From Flavobacterium sp. SM15 (GTDB taxonomy: Bacteria > Bacteroidota > Bacteroidia > Flavobacteriales > Flavobacteriaceae), in NCBI RefSeq assembly GCF_022012335.1, contig NZ_JAKLTO010000004.1:124001-188000 (forward strand): a DNA stretch of 64,000 nt, in the 5' to 3' direction. Below, piece by piece: positions 43,801 to 53,094 of this stretch. A program made the translations under genes and the position numbers. Within the stretch, counting starts at the first letter, position 1. Every line of letters begins with the position of its first letter. The notes beneath the pieces are model-generated. The model had not been told where the DNA came from and made no database searches. It was given only the letters and a program-made list of their open reading frames with translations.

Positions 43801-45330
43801 GAGATGGAACACAACGCGATTGTAGATGTAACTGAGCATCAGTTCCTTTTCAGAAACATTAAAATTATCGACACAAAATACAAAACTTCAGGTATTTTGA
43901 ACGGAAGTGTACGTCATAACAAACTGACCGATTGGCGATTGGATTTGGATATTAAATCCCGAAACATGTTGGCTTTGGATACGAAAGACAGTGACGATGC
44001 GCTGTATTACGGAACAGCTTTCATTGATGGTGAAGCAAGTATTTCAGGACCATTAAACGCTTTGGTTGTAAAAATGGATGCAAAATCCAATAAAGGAACT
44101 TCCATTAAAATTCCTGTGAATGATGCACAAGGTGTTGGTAGCAATTCCTTTATTCATTTTATTACTGAAGAAGAGAAGAAAAATAAAAGCAAAAATCTTC
44201 CCGGCTTCAAAAACCTGAAAGATTATAAAGGTATTGAACTTGATTTTGATTTTAACGTTACCCCAGATGCAGAAATTGAGGTAATCCTTGACCGAAATAC
44301 AGGCCATAGCATGAAAGGTAGAGGAAATGGTACTTTAACTATGGAAATCAACACGCTTGGAAAATTTAATATGTGGGGAGATTTCCAGGTTTGGGAAGGA
44401 GAATACCATTTCAAAAATTACGGTTTGATTGATAAGAAATTTGCCGTAAAGAAATACAGTACTATTATTTGGAGTGGTGAACCAATGAATGCCAGTTTGG
44501 ACTTGGAAGCCGTTTACAAAACAGAATCCAATCCTGCGGTAATCTTGGATAATGCTTCATTCAACAAAAAGGTTCCAACAGAGGTGGTAATTGCCGTCAA
44601 CGGAAATTTAAGCAATCCTGATCCTGATTTTAGAATTGAATTCCCAACGGTAAGTTCTGTTTTAAAATCAGAAATTGATTATAAGTTAAGTGATAAAGAC
44701 ACACGTCAAACACAGGCTCTTGCATTATTGTCGGGTGGTGGTTTTCTTTCTCCTGAAAATGCAGCTAATACGGTTACAGGAAGTTTGTTTGAACGTGCCA
44801 GCAGTATGTTCAGTGATATTTTTACCGGCGATGACGATAAACTGAAAATTGGCGTGAATTATGTTCAGGGAGACCGAAATCCATTGTTGCAAACACAAGA
44901 TAGGGTTGGGGTTACCATGTCTACACAAATCAGTGACCGAATTACCATCAACGGAAAACTTGGAGTTCCGGTTGGAGGTACGGAGCAGTCTGCAATTGTA
45001 GGAAATGTCGAGCTGCAAATGCTTCTGAATAAGGAAGGTAGCTTAAAAGCTCGAATGTTTAACCGAGAAAATGATATAAATTATATAGGTGAAGGTATAG
45101 GGTATACACAAGGTGTTGGTATTACCTATCAAGTTGATTTTGATAATGTTAGAGAACTTTGGAGAAAGGTATTTTCTAAGAAAGAACCGGATGCAACTTC
45201 AAATAATCCAACAGATCAGCTTCCGGATTCGGATTTGTCACCAGAATTTATTAAATTTATCAACGATAAAAAGAACAAAAAGGCGGAAAAGAAAAAAACC
45301 GACGCAACAAAAGTTCCAGAAATCGACTAG
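40873..45330 (+). CDS. tamB: Translocation and assembly module protein TamB
   Basis: About 1,485 residues or a little more. An N-terminal membrane anchor is followed by a long beta-helical body and a C-terminal TamB/DUF490 domain (about 1,000-1,430, with EGEYHFKNYGLIDKKFAVKK and LLSGGGFLSPENAANTVTGS). TamB-like proteins bridge the periplasm and move lipids or outer-membrane proteins. The frame is open from 40792. No ATG or GTG exists before the anchor; the listed start is TTG. A start further up (ATC 40837 or CTG 40858) would include the basic KKFRKILLRT that orients the anchor, and is more likely. Confidence 0.9.
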   Translation: MVIILLLLLLGIALSLPVVQTELGKYATDWVNKKYGTDIKIEKVAISAFGSVKLKGVLISDHHKDTLFYVNRLQSNILSFREVANSRLFFDEARMDGLNFKLKKYKGETKTNLDLFVAAFDEGKPGSGKFRLKVDDLYVTNSRFRLIDENLKNHKALDFTRVNGELEDFFIKGPNVTTQINKLSLKDHRGLFVENLAADFTYTKKNIILKKMDLNTTESTIFGDVTLKYNPKDFTDFNNKVVFDVNLDKASVSSNDLNYFYNEFGKNQRFFLKTHATGTLNNFVLNDLKLVDRNQSEIIGKVNFKDLFNKKGEFYMNGNFDRVSSNYKNLSAILPRILGKKLPQTLNKLGNVDIVGDIELTKTYINADVFMNSGLGALESKLSMTNINNINNASYKGFISLHNFDLGTLTDQKGISRATLDLDVDGKGFNKKYLNTSVKGKVHQFKYNGYTYQNITIDGTMKMPYFKGYFNSNDPNLRMDFNGLIDLSSKVKNYDFQANIDYADLHLLNFMKKDSLSIFKGNLKLKAKGNTLDDIEGELDVANASYQNTKDNYYFEDFQVTSSFDASRVRTVTINSPDIIQGKVVGKYKINQVEDIVENALGSLYANYSPNKLKPGQFMDFDFVIYNKIIEIFNPNITVAENTVLKGKINADEGNFKMNFSSPNVVAYNNAFDNINVQIDNKNPLYNAFIELDSIKTKNYKISDFSLINVTMNDTLFVRSEFKGGAKNQDFYNLNLYHTIDKDNKSVVGLKKSEVNFKNYLWFLNENDTQDNKVVFNKKLTDFSIEKVALSHNGQKMEVSGLLKGKNYKDLQLTFDNVDLAKVTPSLTNMSFGGNLNGSVNVKQNNDIYQPTSALTVDSLQINGYQLGNLDLKVTGDNSFRKFNVNSTIQNDDLESFYLRGNVEVVNKQSLLSLETGFSKFNIGAFGPLLGSVFSNVRGFATGQASIVGTVKDPEIDGRLYLSDAGMKVPYLGVDFEMEHNAIVDVTEHQFLFRNIKIIDTKYKTSGILNGSVRHNKLTDWRLDLDIKSRNMLALDTKDSDDALYYGTAFIDGEASISGPLNALVVKMDAKSNKGTSIKIPVNDAQGVGSNSFIHFITEEEKKNKSKNLPGFKNLKDYKGIELDFDFNVTPDAEIEVILDRNTGHSMKGRGNGTLTMEINTLGKFNMWGDFQVWEGEYHFKNYGLIDKKFAVKKYSTIIWSGEPMNASLDLEAVYKTESNPAVILDNASFNKKVPTEVVIAVNGNLSNPDPDFRIEFPTVSSVLKSEIDYKLSDKDTRQTQALALLSGGGFLSPENAANTVTGSLFERASSMFSDIFTGDDDKLKIGVNYVQGDRNPLLQTQDRVGVTMSTQISDRITINGKLGVPVGGTEQSAIVGNVELQMLLNKEGSLKARMFNRENDINYIGEGIGYTQGVGITYQVDFDNVRELWRKVFSKKEPDATSNNPTDQLPDSDLSPEFIKFINDKKNKKAEKKKTDATKVPEID

Positions 45331-45474
45331 CAACTACGCTTACACAACACACAAACAACAACACTACTTTTTAATTTTTTGAAAAATTAGAATGTTACTA
45401 TTTCAATAAATATTGTAATGTTCTATAAGATTTTTCGTGTGTTATTCTTAAATTTATAGTATAAATTATAATAT

Positions 45475-46461
45475 ATGTTGAAGGACATTAAAAAAATCGG
45501 TGTGCTTACCTCCGGAGGTGATTCGCCTGGAATGAATGCGGCTATTCGTGCTGTAGTTCGTACCTGTGCTTTCCATAATATTGAATGTATGGGCATTTAC
45601 CGCGGGTTTGAAGGAATGATTGACGGCGATATAGTTGAAATGGGCCCAAGAGCCGTAAAAAACATTGTTAATAAAGGTGGAACGATATTAAAATCTGCCC
45701 GTTCTATGGAATTCAAAACTCCGGAAGGGCGTAAAAAAGCCTACGACAATTTAGTTAAATTCAACATTGATGCCCTAGTGATTATTGGCGGAGACGGAAG
45801 TTTTACCGGTGGAATGGTTTTTAATAAAGAATATGGTTTCCCTGTTATGGGAATTCCGGGAACTATTGATAACGATATTTTTGGGACTATGTATACCTTA
45901 GGATATGACACTGCTTTGAACACTGTTGTGGAAGCCATTGATAAAATCAGGGATACTGCTAATTCACACAATCGCTTGTTTTTTGTGGAAGTAATGGGAC
46001 GCGATGCGGGTCATATTGCTTTAAATGCAGGAATTGGTGCAGGAGCAGAAGAAATTCTTATTCCGGAGGAAGATTTAGGACTCGATCGTTTGCTTGAATC
46101 GTTAAAACGAAGTAAGGTTTCCGGAAAGTCTTCCAGTATTGTGGTGGTCTCTGAAGGAGATAAAATCGGTAAAAATGTATTCGAATTGCGTGATTATGTA
46201 GAGGAAAACATGCCGGAATATGATGTTCGGGTTTCGGTTTTAGGACATATGCAGCGCGGTGGTTCCCCAAGTTGTTTTGACCGCGTTTTAGCCTCTAGAT
46301 ATGGTATGAAAGCAGTGGAATCCTTATTGGAAGGCAAATCAAATTATATGGTTGGACTTATCGCCGATAAAATCGAATTAACACCGCTAGAGCAGGCTGT
46401 AAAAGGCAAATCCAAAATTGACGAAGAATTACTGAGAGTGTCAGACATTATGTCTACTTAA
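45475..46461 (+). CDS. pfkA: 6-phosphofructokinase
   Basis: 328 residues, typical of bacterial ATP-dependent PfkA. The nucleotide loop is GVLTSGGDSPGMNAAIRA, followed by GGDGSFTGG. The active-site GTIDNDI holds the catalytic Asp, and VMGRDAGHIAL with LGHMQRGGSP completes substrate binding. It phosphorylates fructose 6-phosphate. It is followed 33 bp later by gap, so the two glycolytic genes probably share a transcript. Confidence 0.97.
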   Translation: MLKDIKKIGVLTSGGDSPGMNAAIRAVVRTCAFHNIECMGIYRGFEGMIDGDIVEMGPRAVKNIVNKGGTILKSARSMEFKTPEGRKKAYDNLVKFNIDALVIIGGDGSFTGGMVFNKEYGFPVMGIPGTIDNDIFGTMYTLGYDTALNTVVEAIDKIRDTANSHNRLFFVEVMGRDAGHIALNAGIGAGAEEILIPEEDLGLDRLLESLKRSKVSGKSSSIVVVSEGDKIGKNVFELRDYVEENMPEYDVRVSVLGHMQRGGSPSCFDRVLASRYGMKAVESLLEGKSNYMVGLIADKIELTPLEQAVKGKSKIDEELLRVSDIMST

Positions 46462-47496
<1,035 letters not shown>

Positions 47497-47515
47497 AAAA
47501 ATACTATTTTTACTG

Positions 47516-47541
47516 AATCCCGTTTTAAGCGGGATTTTTTT
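47516..47541 (+). terminator. Terminator of pfkA-gap
   Basis: AATCCCG and CGGGATT around TTTTAAG, followed by a T-run. It ends 14 bp before the next ATG, so nagK-like and mgsA expression needs readthrough or an unseen promoter. Confidence 0.85.
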
Positions 47542-47554
47542 ATACACAACACAC

Positions 47555-48406
47555 ATGAAATTAGTAGTAGACAGTGGCTCCACAAAAGCCGATTGGATTG
47601 CCTTAGATGAAAATGGAAACATTCAATTTACAGCAAGTACCCTTGGATTAAATCCGGAAGTTTTAACAAGAGAAGAAGTTTTAACTCGAATTAATGAACG
47701 ATTCGATATTGCTCAAAACAAAGATATTGTCAAAGAGCTTTATTTTTATGGTGCCGGATGTGGTACCGATCGTATGAAAAATCATTTATCGGAGATTTTA
47801 CACGACTATTTTCCAAATGCACACATTGAGGTTAAAGAAGATACTTATGCTGCTGTTTTTGCTACCACTCCAAGAGGGGAGAAAGCTATCGTTTCTATTT
47901 TAGGAACGGGGTCCAATTGTAGCTATTTTGATGGAACTGAATTGCATCAGAAGATTCAATCTCTTGGTTATTTGGCTATGGATGATTGCAGTGGTAACCG
48001 ATTTGGTCGTCATTTAATTCGTGCATATTATTTCCATACCATGCCAAAAGAATTGGCTGAAATCTTTGAAAAGGAATATGATTTGGATGCAGATGTAATT
48101 AAGCATAATTTGTATAAAGAGCCTAATCCAAACGCATATTTGGCCACTTTTGCCAAGTTTTTGATTCAGCATAAAGACCATGAATTTATTAGAGCAATCG
48201 TGTTTAGAGAAATGCAGAATTTTGTAGATCTGAACATTAAGCAGTTTGAGAACTGTCACGAAGTTCCGGTTCATTTTATCGGTTCGATTGCTTACTATTT
48301 AAAAGACGAGCTAAACGAAGTTTTAACTAAAAACGGCTTGAAATTAGGAAACGTTTTCAGAAAACCAATTGACGGGTTAATTCATTATCACACAGTAACG
48401 GTTTAA
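47555..48406 (+). CDS. BadF/BadG-type sugar kinase (N-acetylglucosamine kinase-like)
   Basis: 283 residues from ATG 47555. The ASKHA phosphate loop is VVDSGSTKADWIALDENG. A second glycine loop is SILGTGSNCSYFDG. The catalytic-type residues sit in AMDDCSGNRFGRHLIR, where D-x-x-S-G is usual for this group. It phosphorylates amino sugars or related substrates. The longer frame from 47465 would read through the upstream terminator. It overlaps nothing and lies 2 bp before mgsA. Confidence 0.85.
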   Translation: MKLVVDSGSTKADWIALDENGNIQFTASTLGLNPEVLTREEVLTRINERFDIAQNKDIVKELYFYGAGCGTDRMKNHLSEILHDYFPNAHIEVKEDTYAAVFATTPRGEKAIVSILGTGSNCSYFDGTELHQKIQSLGYLAMDDCSGNRFGRHLIRAYYFHTMPKELAEIFEKEYDLDADVIKHNLYKEPNPNAYLATFAKFLIQHKDHEFIRAIVFREMQNFVDLNIKQFENCHEVPVHFIGSIAYYLKDELNEVLTKNGLKLGNVFRKPIDGLIHYHTVTV

Positions 48407-48408
48407 TT

Positions 48409-48777
48409 ATGGAAATAGCAATTATCGCTCACGACGGCATGAAGGCTGATCTGGTTCAGTTTTTAAACGAGCATAAAGATTTTTTACATTCAGAAAACAT
48501 CAGTTTAATTGCTACTGGAACAACAGGAGGGAAGGCTGAAAATGCTGGTTTTAAAGTAACAAAAATGCTTTCTGGTCCTTTGGGAGGCGATGCGCAAATT
48601 GCTGCACGGGTAGCCGAAGGAAAATGCAATATGGTTTTGTTTTTCAAAGATCCTTTAGCAAAACACCCTCATGAACCTGATATTAACATGCTCATAAGGG
48701 TGTGTGATGTTCATAATGTTCCGCTGGCAACCAATCAGGCTACGGCACAACTTTTATTAAAAGCGATTGCTATTTAG
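48409..48777 (+). CDS. mgsA: Methylglyoxal synthase
   Basis: 122 residues. The phosphate-binding elements ATGTTGGKAENA and LSGPLGGDAQIAARVAEG, the acidic FFKDPLAKHPHEPDINMLIR and the active-site VCDVHNVPLATNQATA match MgsA. It turns dihydroxyacetone phosphate into methylglyoxal, a bypass used when phosphate runs short. It is shorter than the E. coli enzyme (152 residues) but keeps the conserved core. Its stop overlaps the convergent ridA by 8 bp. Confidence 0.93.
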   Translation: MEIAIIAHDGMKADLVQFLNEHKDFLHSENISLIATGTTGGKAENAGFKVTKMLSGPLGGDAQIAARVAEGKCNMVLFFKDPLAKHPHEPDINMLIRVCDVHNVPLATNQATAQLLLKAIAI

Positions 48778-49150
48778 CAGCAATCATAGAAATTTCAACA
48801 TTTACGTTTTTTGGCAAACAAGCCACCTGAACCGTTTCACGTGCTGGAGCGGTTTTTTCGTCAAAATAACTTCCGTAAACACCATTAATTTTAGCAAAAT
48901 CATTCATGTCACTAATGAAAATAGAAGTTTTAAAAACGTTTTCAAAAGTCATGTCTGCTGCTTCCAAAACTGCTTTCATGTTTTCCATTACTTGCTTGGT
49001 TTCCACTTCAATATTGTCTAAAACAAGTTCACCATTTTCAGGATTAATCGCAATTTGTCCTGAAGTATATAAAGTGTTTCCAACCAAAACTGCCTGATTA
49101 TAAGGACCAATTGGAGCTGGGGCTTTCTCTGTAAAAATGATTTTCTTCAT
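48770..49150 (-). CDS. ridA: RidA family reactive-intermediate deaminase
   Basis: 126 residues, the standard RidA size. PIGPYNQAVLVGNTLYTSGQ, MENMKAVLEAADMTFENVFK and the substrate-binding arginine in PARETVQVACLPKNVNVEIS are all present. It hydrolyses 2-aminoacrylate and related imines from PLP enzymes in the cytoplasm. It overlaps mgsA by 8 bp at its 3' end, with no terminator between them, which makes transcript interference possible. Confidence 0.95.
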   Translation of the reverse strand: MKKIIFTEKAPAPIGPYNQAVLVGNTLYTSGQIAINPENGELVLDNIEVETKQVMENMKAVLEAADMTFENVFKTSIFISDMNDFAKINGVYGSYFDEKTAPARETVQVACLPKNVNVEISMIAAK

Positions 49151-49188
49151 GATTGATATAAAGTATGTTGTATTTTAACTTGTAATTA

Positions 49189-51972
49189 TTATCTCAAACG
49201 TCTGTCCGGAAGGCTTCTTTTATCCCATTTGATATCGCTCAATACCGAAGATTTGATTCCGATAAAGAATCCCCAAGAGGTATATGTTCCAATAGGAATC
49301 CAGTTAAAATCCATTCTCCAGCTTAACAAATCGCGTTCAAATCGTAATTGGGTATAGGTTACGCCTTTCTGAACAAAATCGTAACCGGAAGAAAAGCCCA
49401 TTTTCCATTTAGGAGTAATATCAACATTTCCGGACATCATCAATGAATTTCCTACTACTTTGTTCTCACGATTATTGTTCGAGTAGGTTAAAGAGTAGGC
49501 AAGACGCAAATCCCAAGGAATTTTTAAAGAATAAAATTCGGAAGATTGCTTCTCTTTATTTTCATCATTATCTTTTTTGAAAAGGCTTTGACGCTGATCG
49601 CTTAAATCTACGCCACGGCCAAATAAATCGTCTTGTCGTCCGCCGTTTAAAGTTGTTTGTTCTGAACCGGTTTCCGTAGCTGCCTTGCCCGAAAAATCGT
49701 TACTGCTGATGGAATAATTCAAAGTAACATTGGTAGAGGTCATTCGGAATAGACTTCCTCCGTTATCAATATTCCAACGATCAGTTCTTCTTCCGGAATT
49801 GTCAATGGCATAAGGATCTAAAGTTGTTCCAAAGTTTAGGTTTAATTTATCTTTAAATAAATTGGTTCCTCCGGAAACTCTTAAGGGTGACCATGCTAAA
49901 GAATCTGCTGCAATGTTATAACTGGTAACAAAGTTCAAATTGTTTAAAAGCATTACCTTTTTAGGCTCGGTTTTTGTCTCGTCTTTATCGCGAATTTTTG
50001 CCTCAAAGGTATTACTTAAAGACATTCCGATATTGTTTGCATACCCTTTGCCAGGAGTTCCGAAAAGCCCATTTTCAAATTTTGTGTAATCAGCATAGGT
50101 TGTTCCGGTGGCATCTAAAGCGTAAGTTTCATAATAGCGATCAAAACTAGGCGTGTACCCGTAAGAAACATTAGGGCGAACTACATGGCGGATTGCCTGA
50201 ATTTTTTTGTCCTCTCCAAAATTGAAGGTTCCATAAATTGTTGTTCCAACACTGGCTGATAAATTATAAGTTCTAAAAGATTCGAACCCGCTTACTTCAC
50301 TCGTTACAACTTTACTTTCAGTTGCGCTGTATTCTTTTTTGATGGTTTTAAATTGCCAAACTTCGTTGTAATTGGTACCGGCTGTAACACTGAAATGTTT
50401 GAATACCTTAAAATTGGTACTAATTGGAATGGAATGTTGGAAACCGTTTTTTGCATCGCGGAACATTTCCGATTTAAAGAAAAGCGAATCGGTTGTTCTG
50501 ATACGATTTTCTCCTCTTAAATTATATTGAAAGTTGATGTTTTTAATGAATCCTTTTTTAATTCCGTCCTTTGGTGCAAAAGGGAAAATACGGTCAACAC
50601 TTGCCTGAAGTGTCGGTAAGGTCATATCAATTTGTTCCGTGTTTGTATTTTGTGAATGGGTTGCCGTAAGGGATAAATTTACTTGCGGAACGGTATGAAA
50701 GGTTTTTGCATAAGAAATCGAAGAGCTCAAGTTGTTATTTATTGAGGATCCGATGTTTGTTTGATTTAGTGATTGTCTAAAATATTGGCTGCTACCTAAG
50801 TTAACCGATGCCGAGAACCTTGAATTAGGACTGGCTTTTGTATCCTGATTGTGTGACCACTGAATGTTATATTGTCTTGATTTTGCATAATCAGGAAATC
50901 CACGTTCGCTAAAAATCTGATTCTCAAAACGTACATTTACTAAACCGTTAAACTTGTAGCGCTGAGCATAATTGCTTTCAAAACGTAAAGCATAACTTCC
51001 ATTGGTGTAATAATCTCCAAGTACTGCCAAATCGTAATAATCGCTAAGTGCAAAATAATACCCACCATTTTGAAGGTAATAACCACGTTGTTGTGTATCT
51101 CCGAAAGTGGGTACAATAAAGCCGGAAACCGATTTTTCAGTCATTGGAAAGTAGGCAAAAGGCAATGCCAGCGGAGTAGGAACATCGGCAATAACCATAT
51201 TGGTAAAACCGGCCACTACTTTCTTTTTAGGAACAAATTTTATTTTTCGGGCAAGGAAATAATATTCAGGGTTTTCAATGTCTTCCGATGTAGTGAAACG
51301 TGCATTTCGCATAAAATACACTGAATCGTTTTCTCTTTTACTAACTTCGGCTTTTACCCGAAATTCCCCTTGTTGAGTTCTTGAATTCCAAACCAGTGCT
51401 TTTTTTGTTTTGGTATTAAAGCGAATGGAATCCGGTTCAATTACATTACTTCCTTGTTTAAAAATAGGTCGTTGCGTGAAATTTCCGGTACTGTCTTTGA
51501 TTCTTCCTGCGTAAACTTCATTTTTTTCATAATCGAAAACGATAATTCCCGCTTTTAATTCGATGTCTTTATAAGTAAGTTCAGCCTGATTATAAAGGGT
51601 AAGCTGTTTCTTTTTTTGGTCAATCTTTTCGTAGTCCAACGCTTTACGTTTAACAATTCCTTCTAAAATCGGCTTCTTTTTTTTAACGGAATCCGTTTTG
51701 GTGGAATCTGCAATTTTAATAAGATCGTTTGCAGATAAATTTATCTTATCTTTCTGTTTTTCAGAAGGTACACGAATAGATTTAGAAGGGTTTTCCTGTG
51801 AGTGCATTTCAAAATCCCCAAGTGTTAGGAACATTGATAATAAAACGATATGAAATAAGTTTGTACGCAACGCTTTTAATACTATTTTTGTAAAAATCTG
51901 GCTTAATTTTTGACGGTTCAAACTTACATATATTTTTTGGCAAAAATAAGCATTTATAAAAATTATAACCAT
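49189..51972 (-). CDS. LptD-like outer-membrane LPS assembly protein
   Basis: Up to 927 residues. After an N-terminal signal region (LFHIVLLSMFLTLGDFEMHS) comes an OstA/LptA-like beta-jelly-roll (KQLTLYNQAELTYKDIELKA, FNTKTKKALVWNSRTQQGEF) and a large C-terminal beta-barrel rich in aromatic alternation. This is the Bacteroidota LptD-type protein that inserts LPS into the outer membrane. The start is uncertain: a TAAGTTTG box on the minus strand lies within the first 20 codons, so translation probably begins later, maybe at the TTG around residue 18. Confidence 0.85.
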   Translation of the reverse strand: MVIIFINAYFCQKIYVSLNRQKLSQIFTKIVLKALRTNLFHIVLLSMFLTLGDFEMHSQENPSKSIRVPSEKQKDKINLSANDLIKIADSTKTDSVKKKKPILEGIVKRKALDYEKIDQKKKQLTLYNQAELTYKDIELKAGIIVFDYEKNEVYAGRIKDSTGNFTQRPIFKQGSNVIEPDSIRFNTKTKKALVWNSRTQQGEFRVKAEVSKRENDSVYFMRNARFTTSEDIENPEYYFLARKIKFVPKKKVVAGFTNMVIADVPTPLALPFAYFPMTEKSVSGFIVPTFGDTQQRGYYLQNGGYYFALSDYYDLAVLGDYYTNGSYALRFESNYAQRYKFNGLVNVRFENQIFSERGFPDYAKSRQYNIQWSHNQDTKASPNSRFSASVNLGSSQYFRQSLNQTNIGSSINNNLSSSISYAKTFHTVPQVNLSLTATHSQNTNTEQIDMTLPTLQASVDRIFPFAPKDGIKKGFIKNINFQYNLRGENRIRTTDSLFFKSEMFRDAKNGFQHSIPISTNFKVFKHFSVTAGTNYNEVWQFKTIKKEYSATESKVVTSEVSGFESFRTYNLSASVGTTIYGTFNFGEDKKIQAIRHVVRPNVSYGYTPSFDRYYETYALDATGTTYADYTKFENGLFGTPGKGYANNIGMSLSNTFEAKIRDKDETKTEPKKVMLLNNLNFVTSYNIAADSLAWSPLRVSGGTNLFKDKLNLNFGTTLDPYAIDNSGRRTDRWNIDNGGSLFRMTSTNVTLNYSISSNDFSGKAATETGSEQTTLNGGRQDDLFGRGVDLSDQRQSLFKKDNDENKEKQSSEFYSLKIPWDLRLAYSLTYSNNNRENKVVGNSLMMSGNVDITPKWKMGFSSGYDFVQKGVTYTQLRFERDLLSWRMDFNWIPIGTYTSWGFFIGIKSSVLSDIKWDKRSLPDRRLR

Positions 51973-51992
51973 TGAGTTTCATCCTTAATTTT

Positions 51993-53084
51993 ATGTTTAA
52001 CAGAATATCGTTTAAATATTTATTTTTTTTATCATTTTTAATTCCGGTAATGAGTGTGCAGTCACAATCAAAATCTGATTTTAAAGTGGTATTGGATGCA
52101 GGTCACGGTGGTAAAGATTTCGGTGCCATTAAAAACGGTTATAAGGAAAAAGATATTGCCCTTGATGTGGTTTTAAAAATTGGCAGGATTTTGGATGATT
52201 ATAACGACGTGAAAGTAATTTATTCAAGAAAGACCGATGTGTTTGTAGAGCTTAGGGAACGAGCAGACAAGGCTAATAAAGCTAAAGCAGATTTGTTTGT
52301 TTCTGTGCATTGTAATTCTTCTACCTCGGCAAAACCGTATGGTTCGTTGTCTTTAGTAATGGGGCTTTCGCGTACTTCGACTAATCTGGAAATTGCAAAA
52401 ACGGAAAACTCGGTAATTTTTCAGGAGAAAAACTATAAAGAAAATTATAAAGGATTTGATCCGAACAAGCCTGAAACATTAATAGGACTAAAATTGCTTC
52501 AGGAAGAATCGTTAATTAAGAGTATTGAATTGGCCAGTACCATTCAGAATAGTTTTGAAAAAAAGCTTAACAGGAAAAACAAAAAAGTACACCAGCAACC
52601 GCTTTGGGTTTTAGATGCGACTTTGATGCCTGGTGTTCTTATCGAATTAGGATTTCTTTCCAACCCGAACGAAGCACGTTATTTAGGTTCAGAAAAAGGT
52701 AAAAACGAATTGGCTAAATCCATTGCCGATGCAATTCTGAAGTTCAAAAACAGCAATCATTCTTCTGTAAAATTCAATGCTGAAAAAGAAGAAAACGATA
52801 AAAATATAGAGCAAGACAAACACGAAAAAGAAGCTGTGGTAAGCTCTAATACTAAAAATGGTACTTATTATAAGGTGCAAATCGGAACCAGTAAAAAGAA
52901 AGTTGATACGGTTCCTTCAAATTTTAAAGGATTAAAAAATGTGACACGTATACATGAAAACGGATTTTATAAGTATTTTTATGGAAGCGTAAGCAGTAAA
53001 TCAGAATGTGAAAAATTATTAAGTGAAGCTAAAGGGAAAGGCTATTCAAGTGCTTTTATTTCTTCATTTGATGACAACGAATAA
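51993..53084 (+). CDS. N-acetylmuramoyl-L-alanine amidase with SPOR domain (copy 1)
   Basis: 363 residues from ATG 51993. Signal peptide (FKYLFFLSFLIPVMSVQSQS), then the amidase-3 domain with zinc ligands in VLDAGHGGKDFG and FVSVHCNSS and the catalytic glutamate in GVLIELGFLSNPNEA. The C-terminal ~75 residues form a SPOR domain (YYKVQIGTSKKKVDTVPSNF), which targets denuded septal glycan. It cuts stem peptides at division. Followed 10 bp later by a paralogue. The upstream TTG 51972 adds a seven-residue stretch and is less likely. Confidence 0.93.
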   Translation: MFNRISFKYLFFLSFLIPVMSVQSQSKSDFKVVLDAGHGGKDFGAIKNGYKEKDIALDVVLKIGRILDDYNDVKVIYSRKTDVFVELRERADKANKAKADLFVSVHCNSSTSAKPYGSLSLVMGLSRTSTNLEIAKTENSVIFQEKNYKENYKGFDPNKPETLIGLKLLQEESLIKSIELASTIQNSFEKKLNRKNKKVHQQPLWVLDATLMPGVLIELGFLSNPNEARYLGSEKGKNELAKSIADAILKFKNSNHSSVKFNAEKEENDKNIEQDKHEKEAVVSSNTKNGTYYKVQIGTSKKKVDTVPSNFKGLKNVTRIHENGFYKYFYGSVSSKSECEKLLSEAKGKGYSSAFISSFDDNE

Positions 53085-53094
53085 TTAAAGAGTA

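Noticed and set aside
45369..45390. AT-only hairpin between tamB and pfkA
   Set aside because: The stem is made of A/T pairs only and is too weak to call as a terminator.
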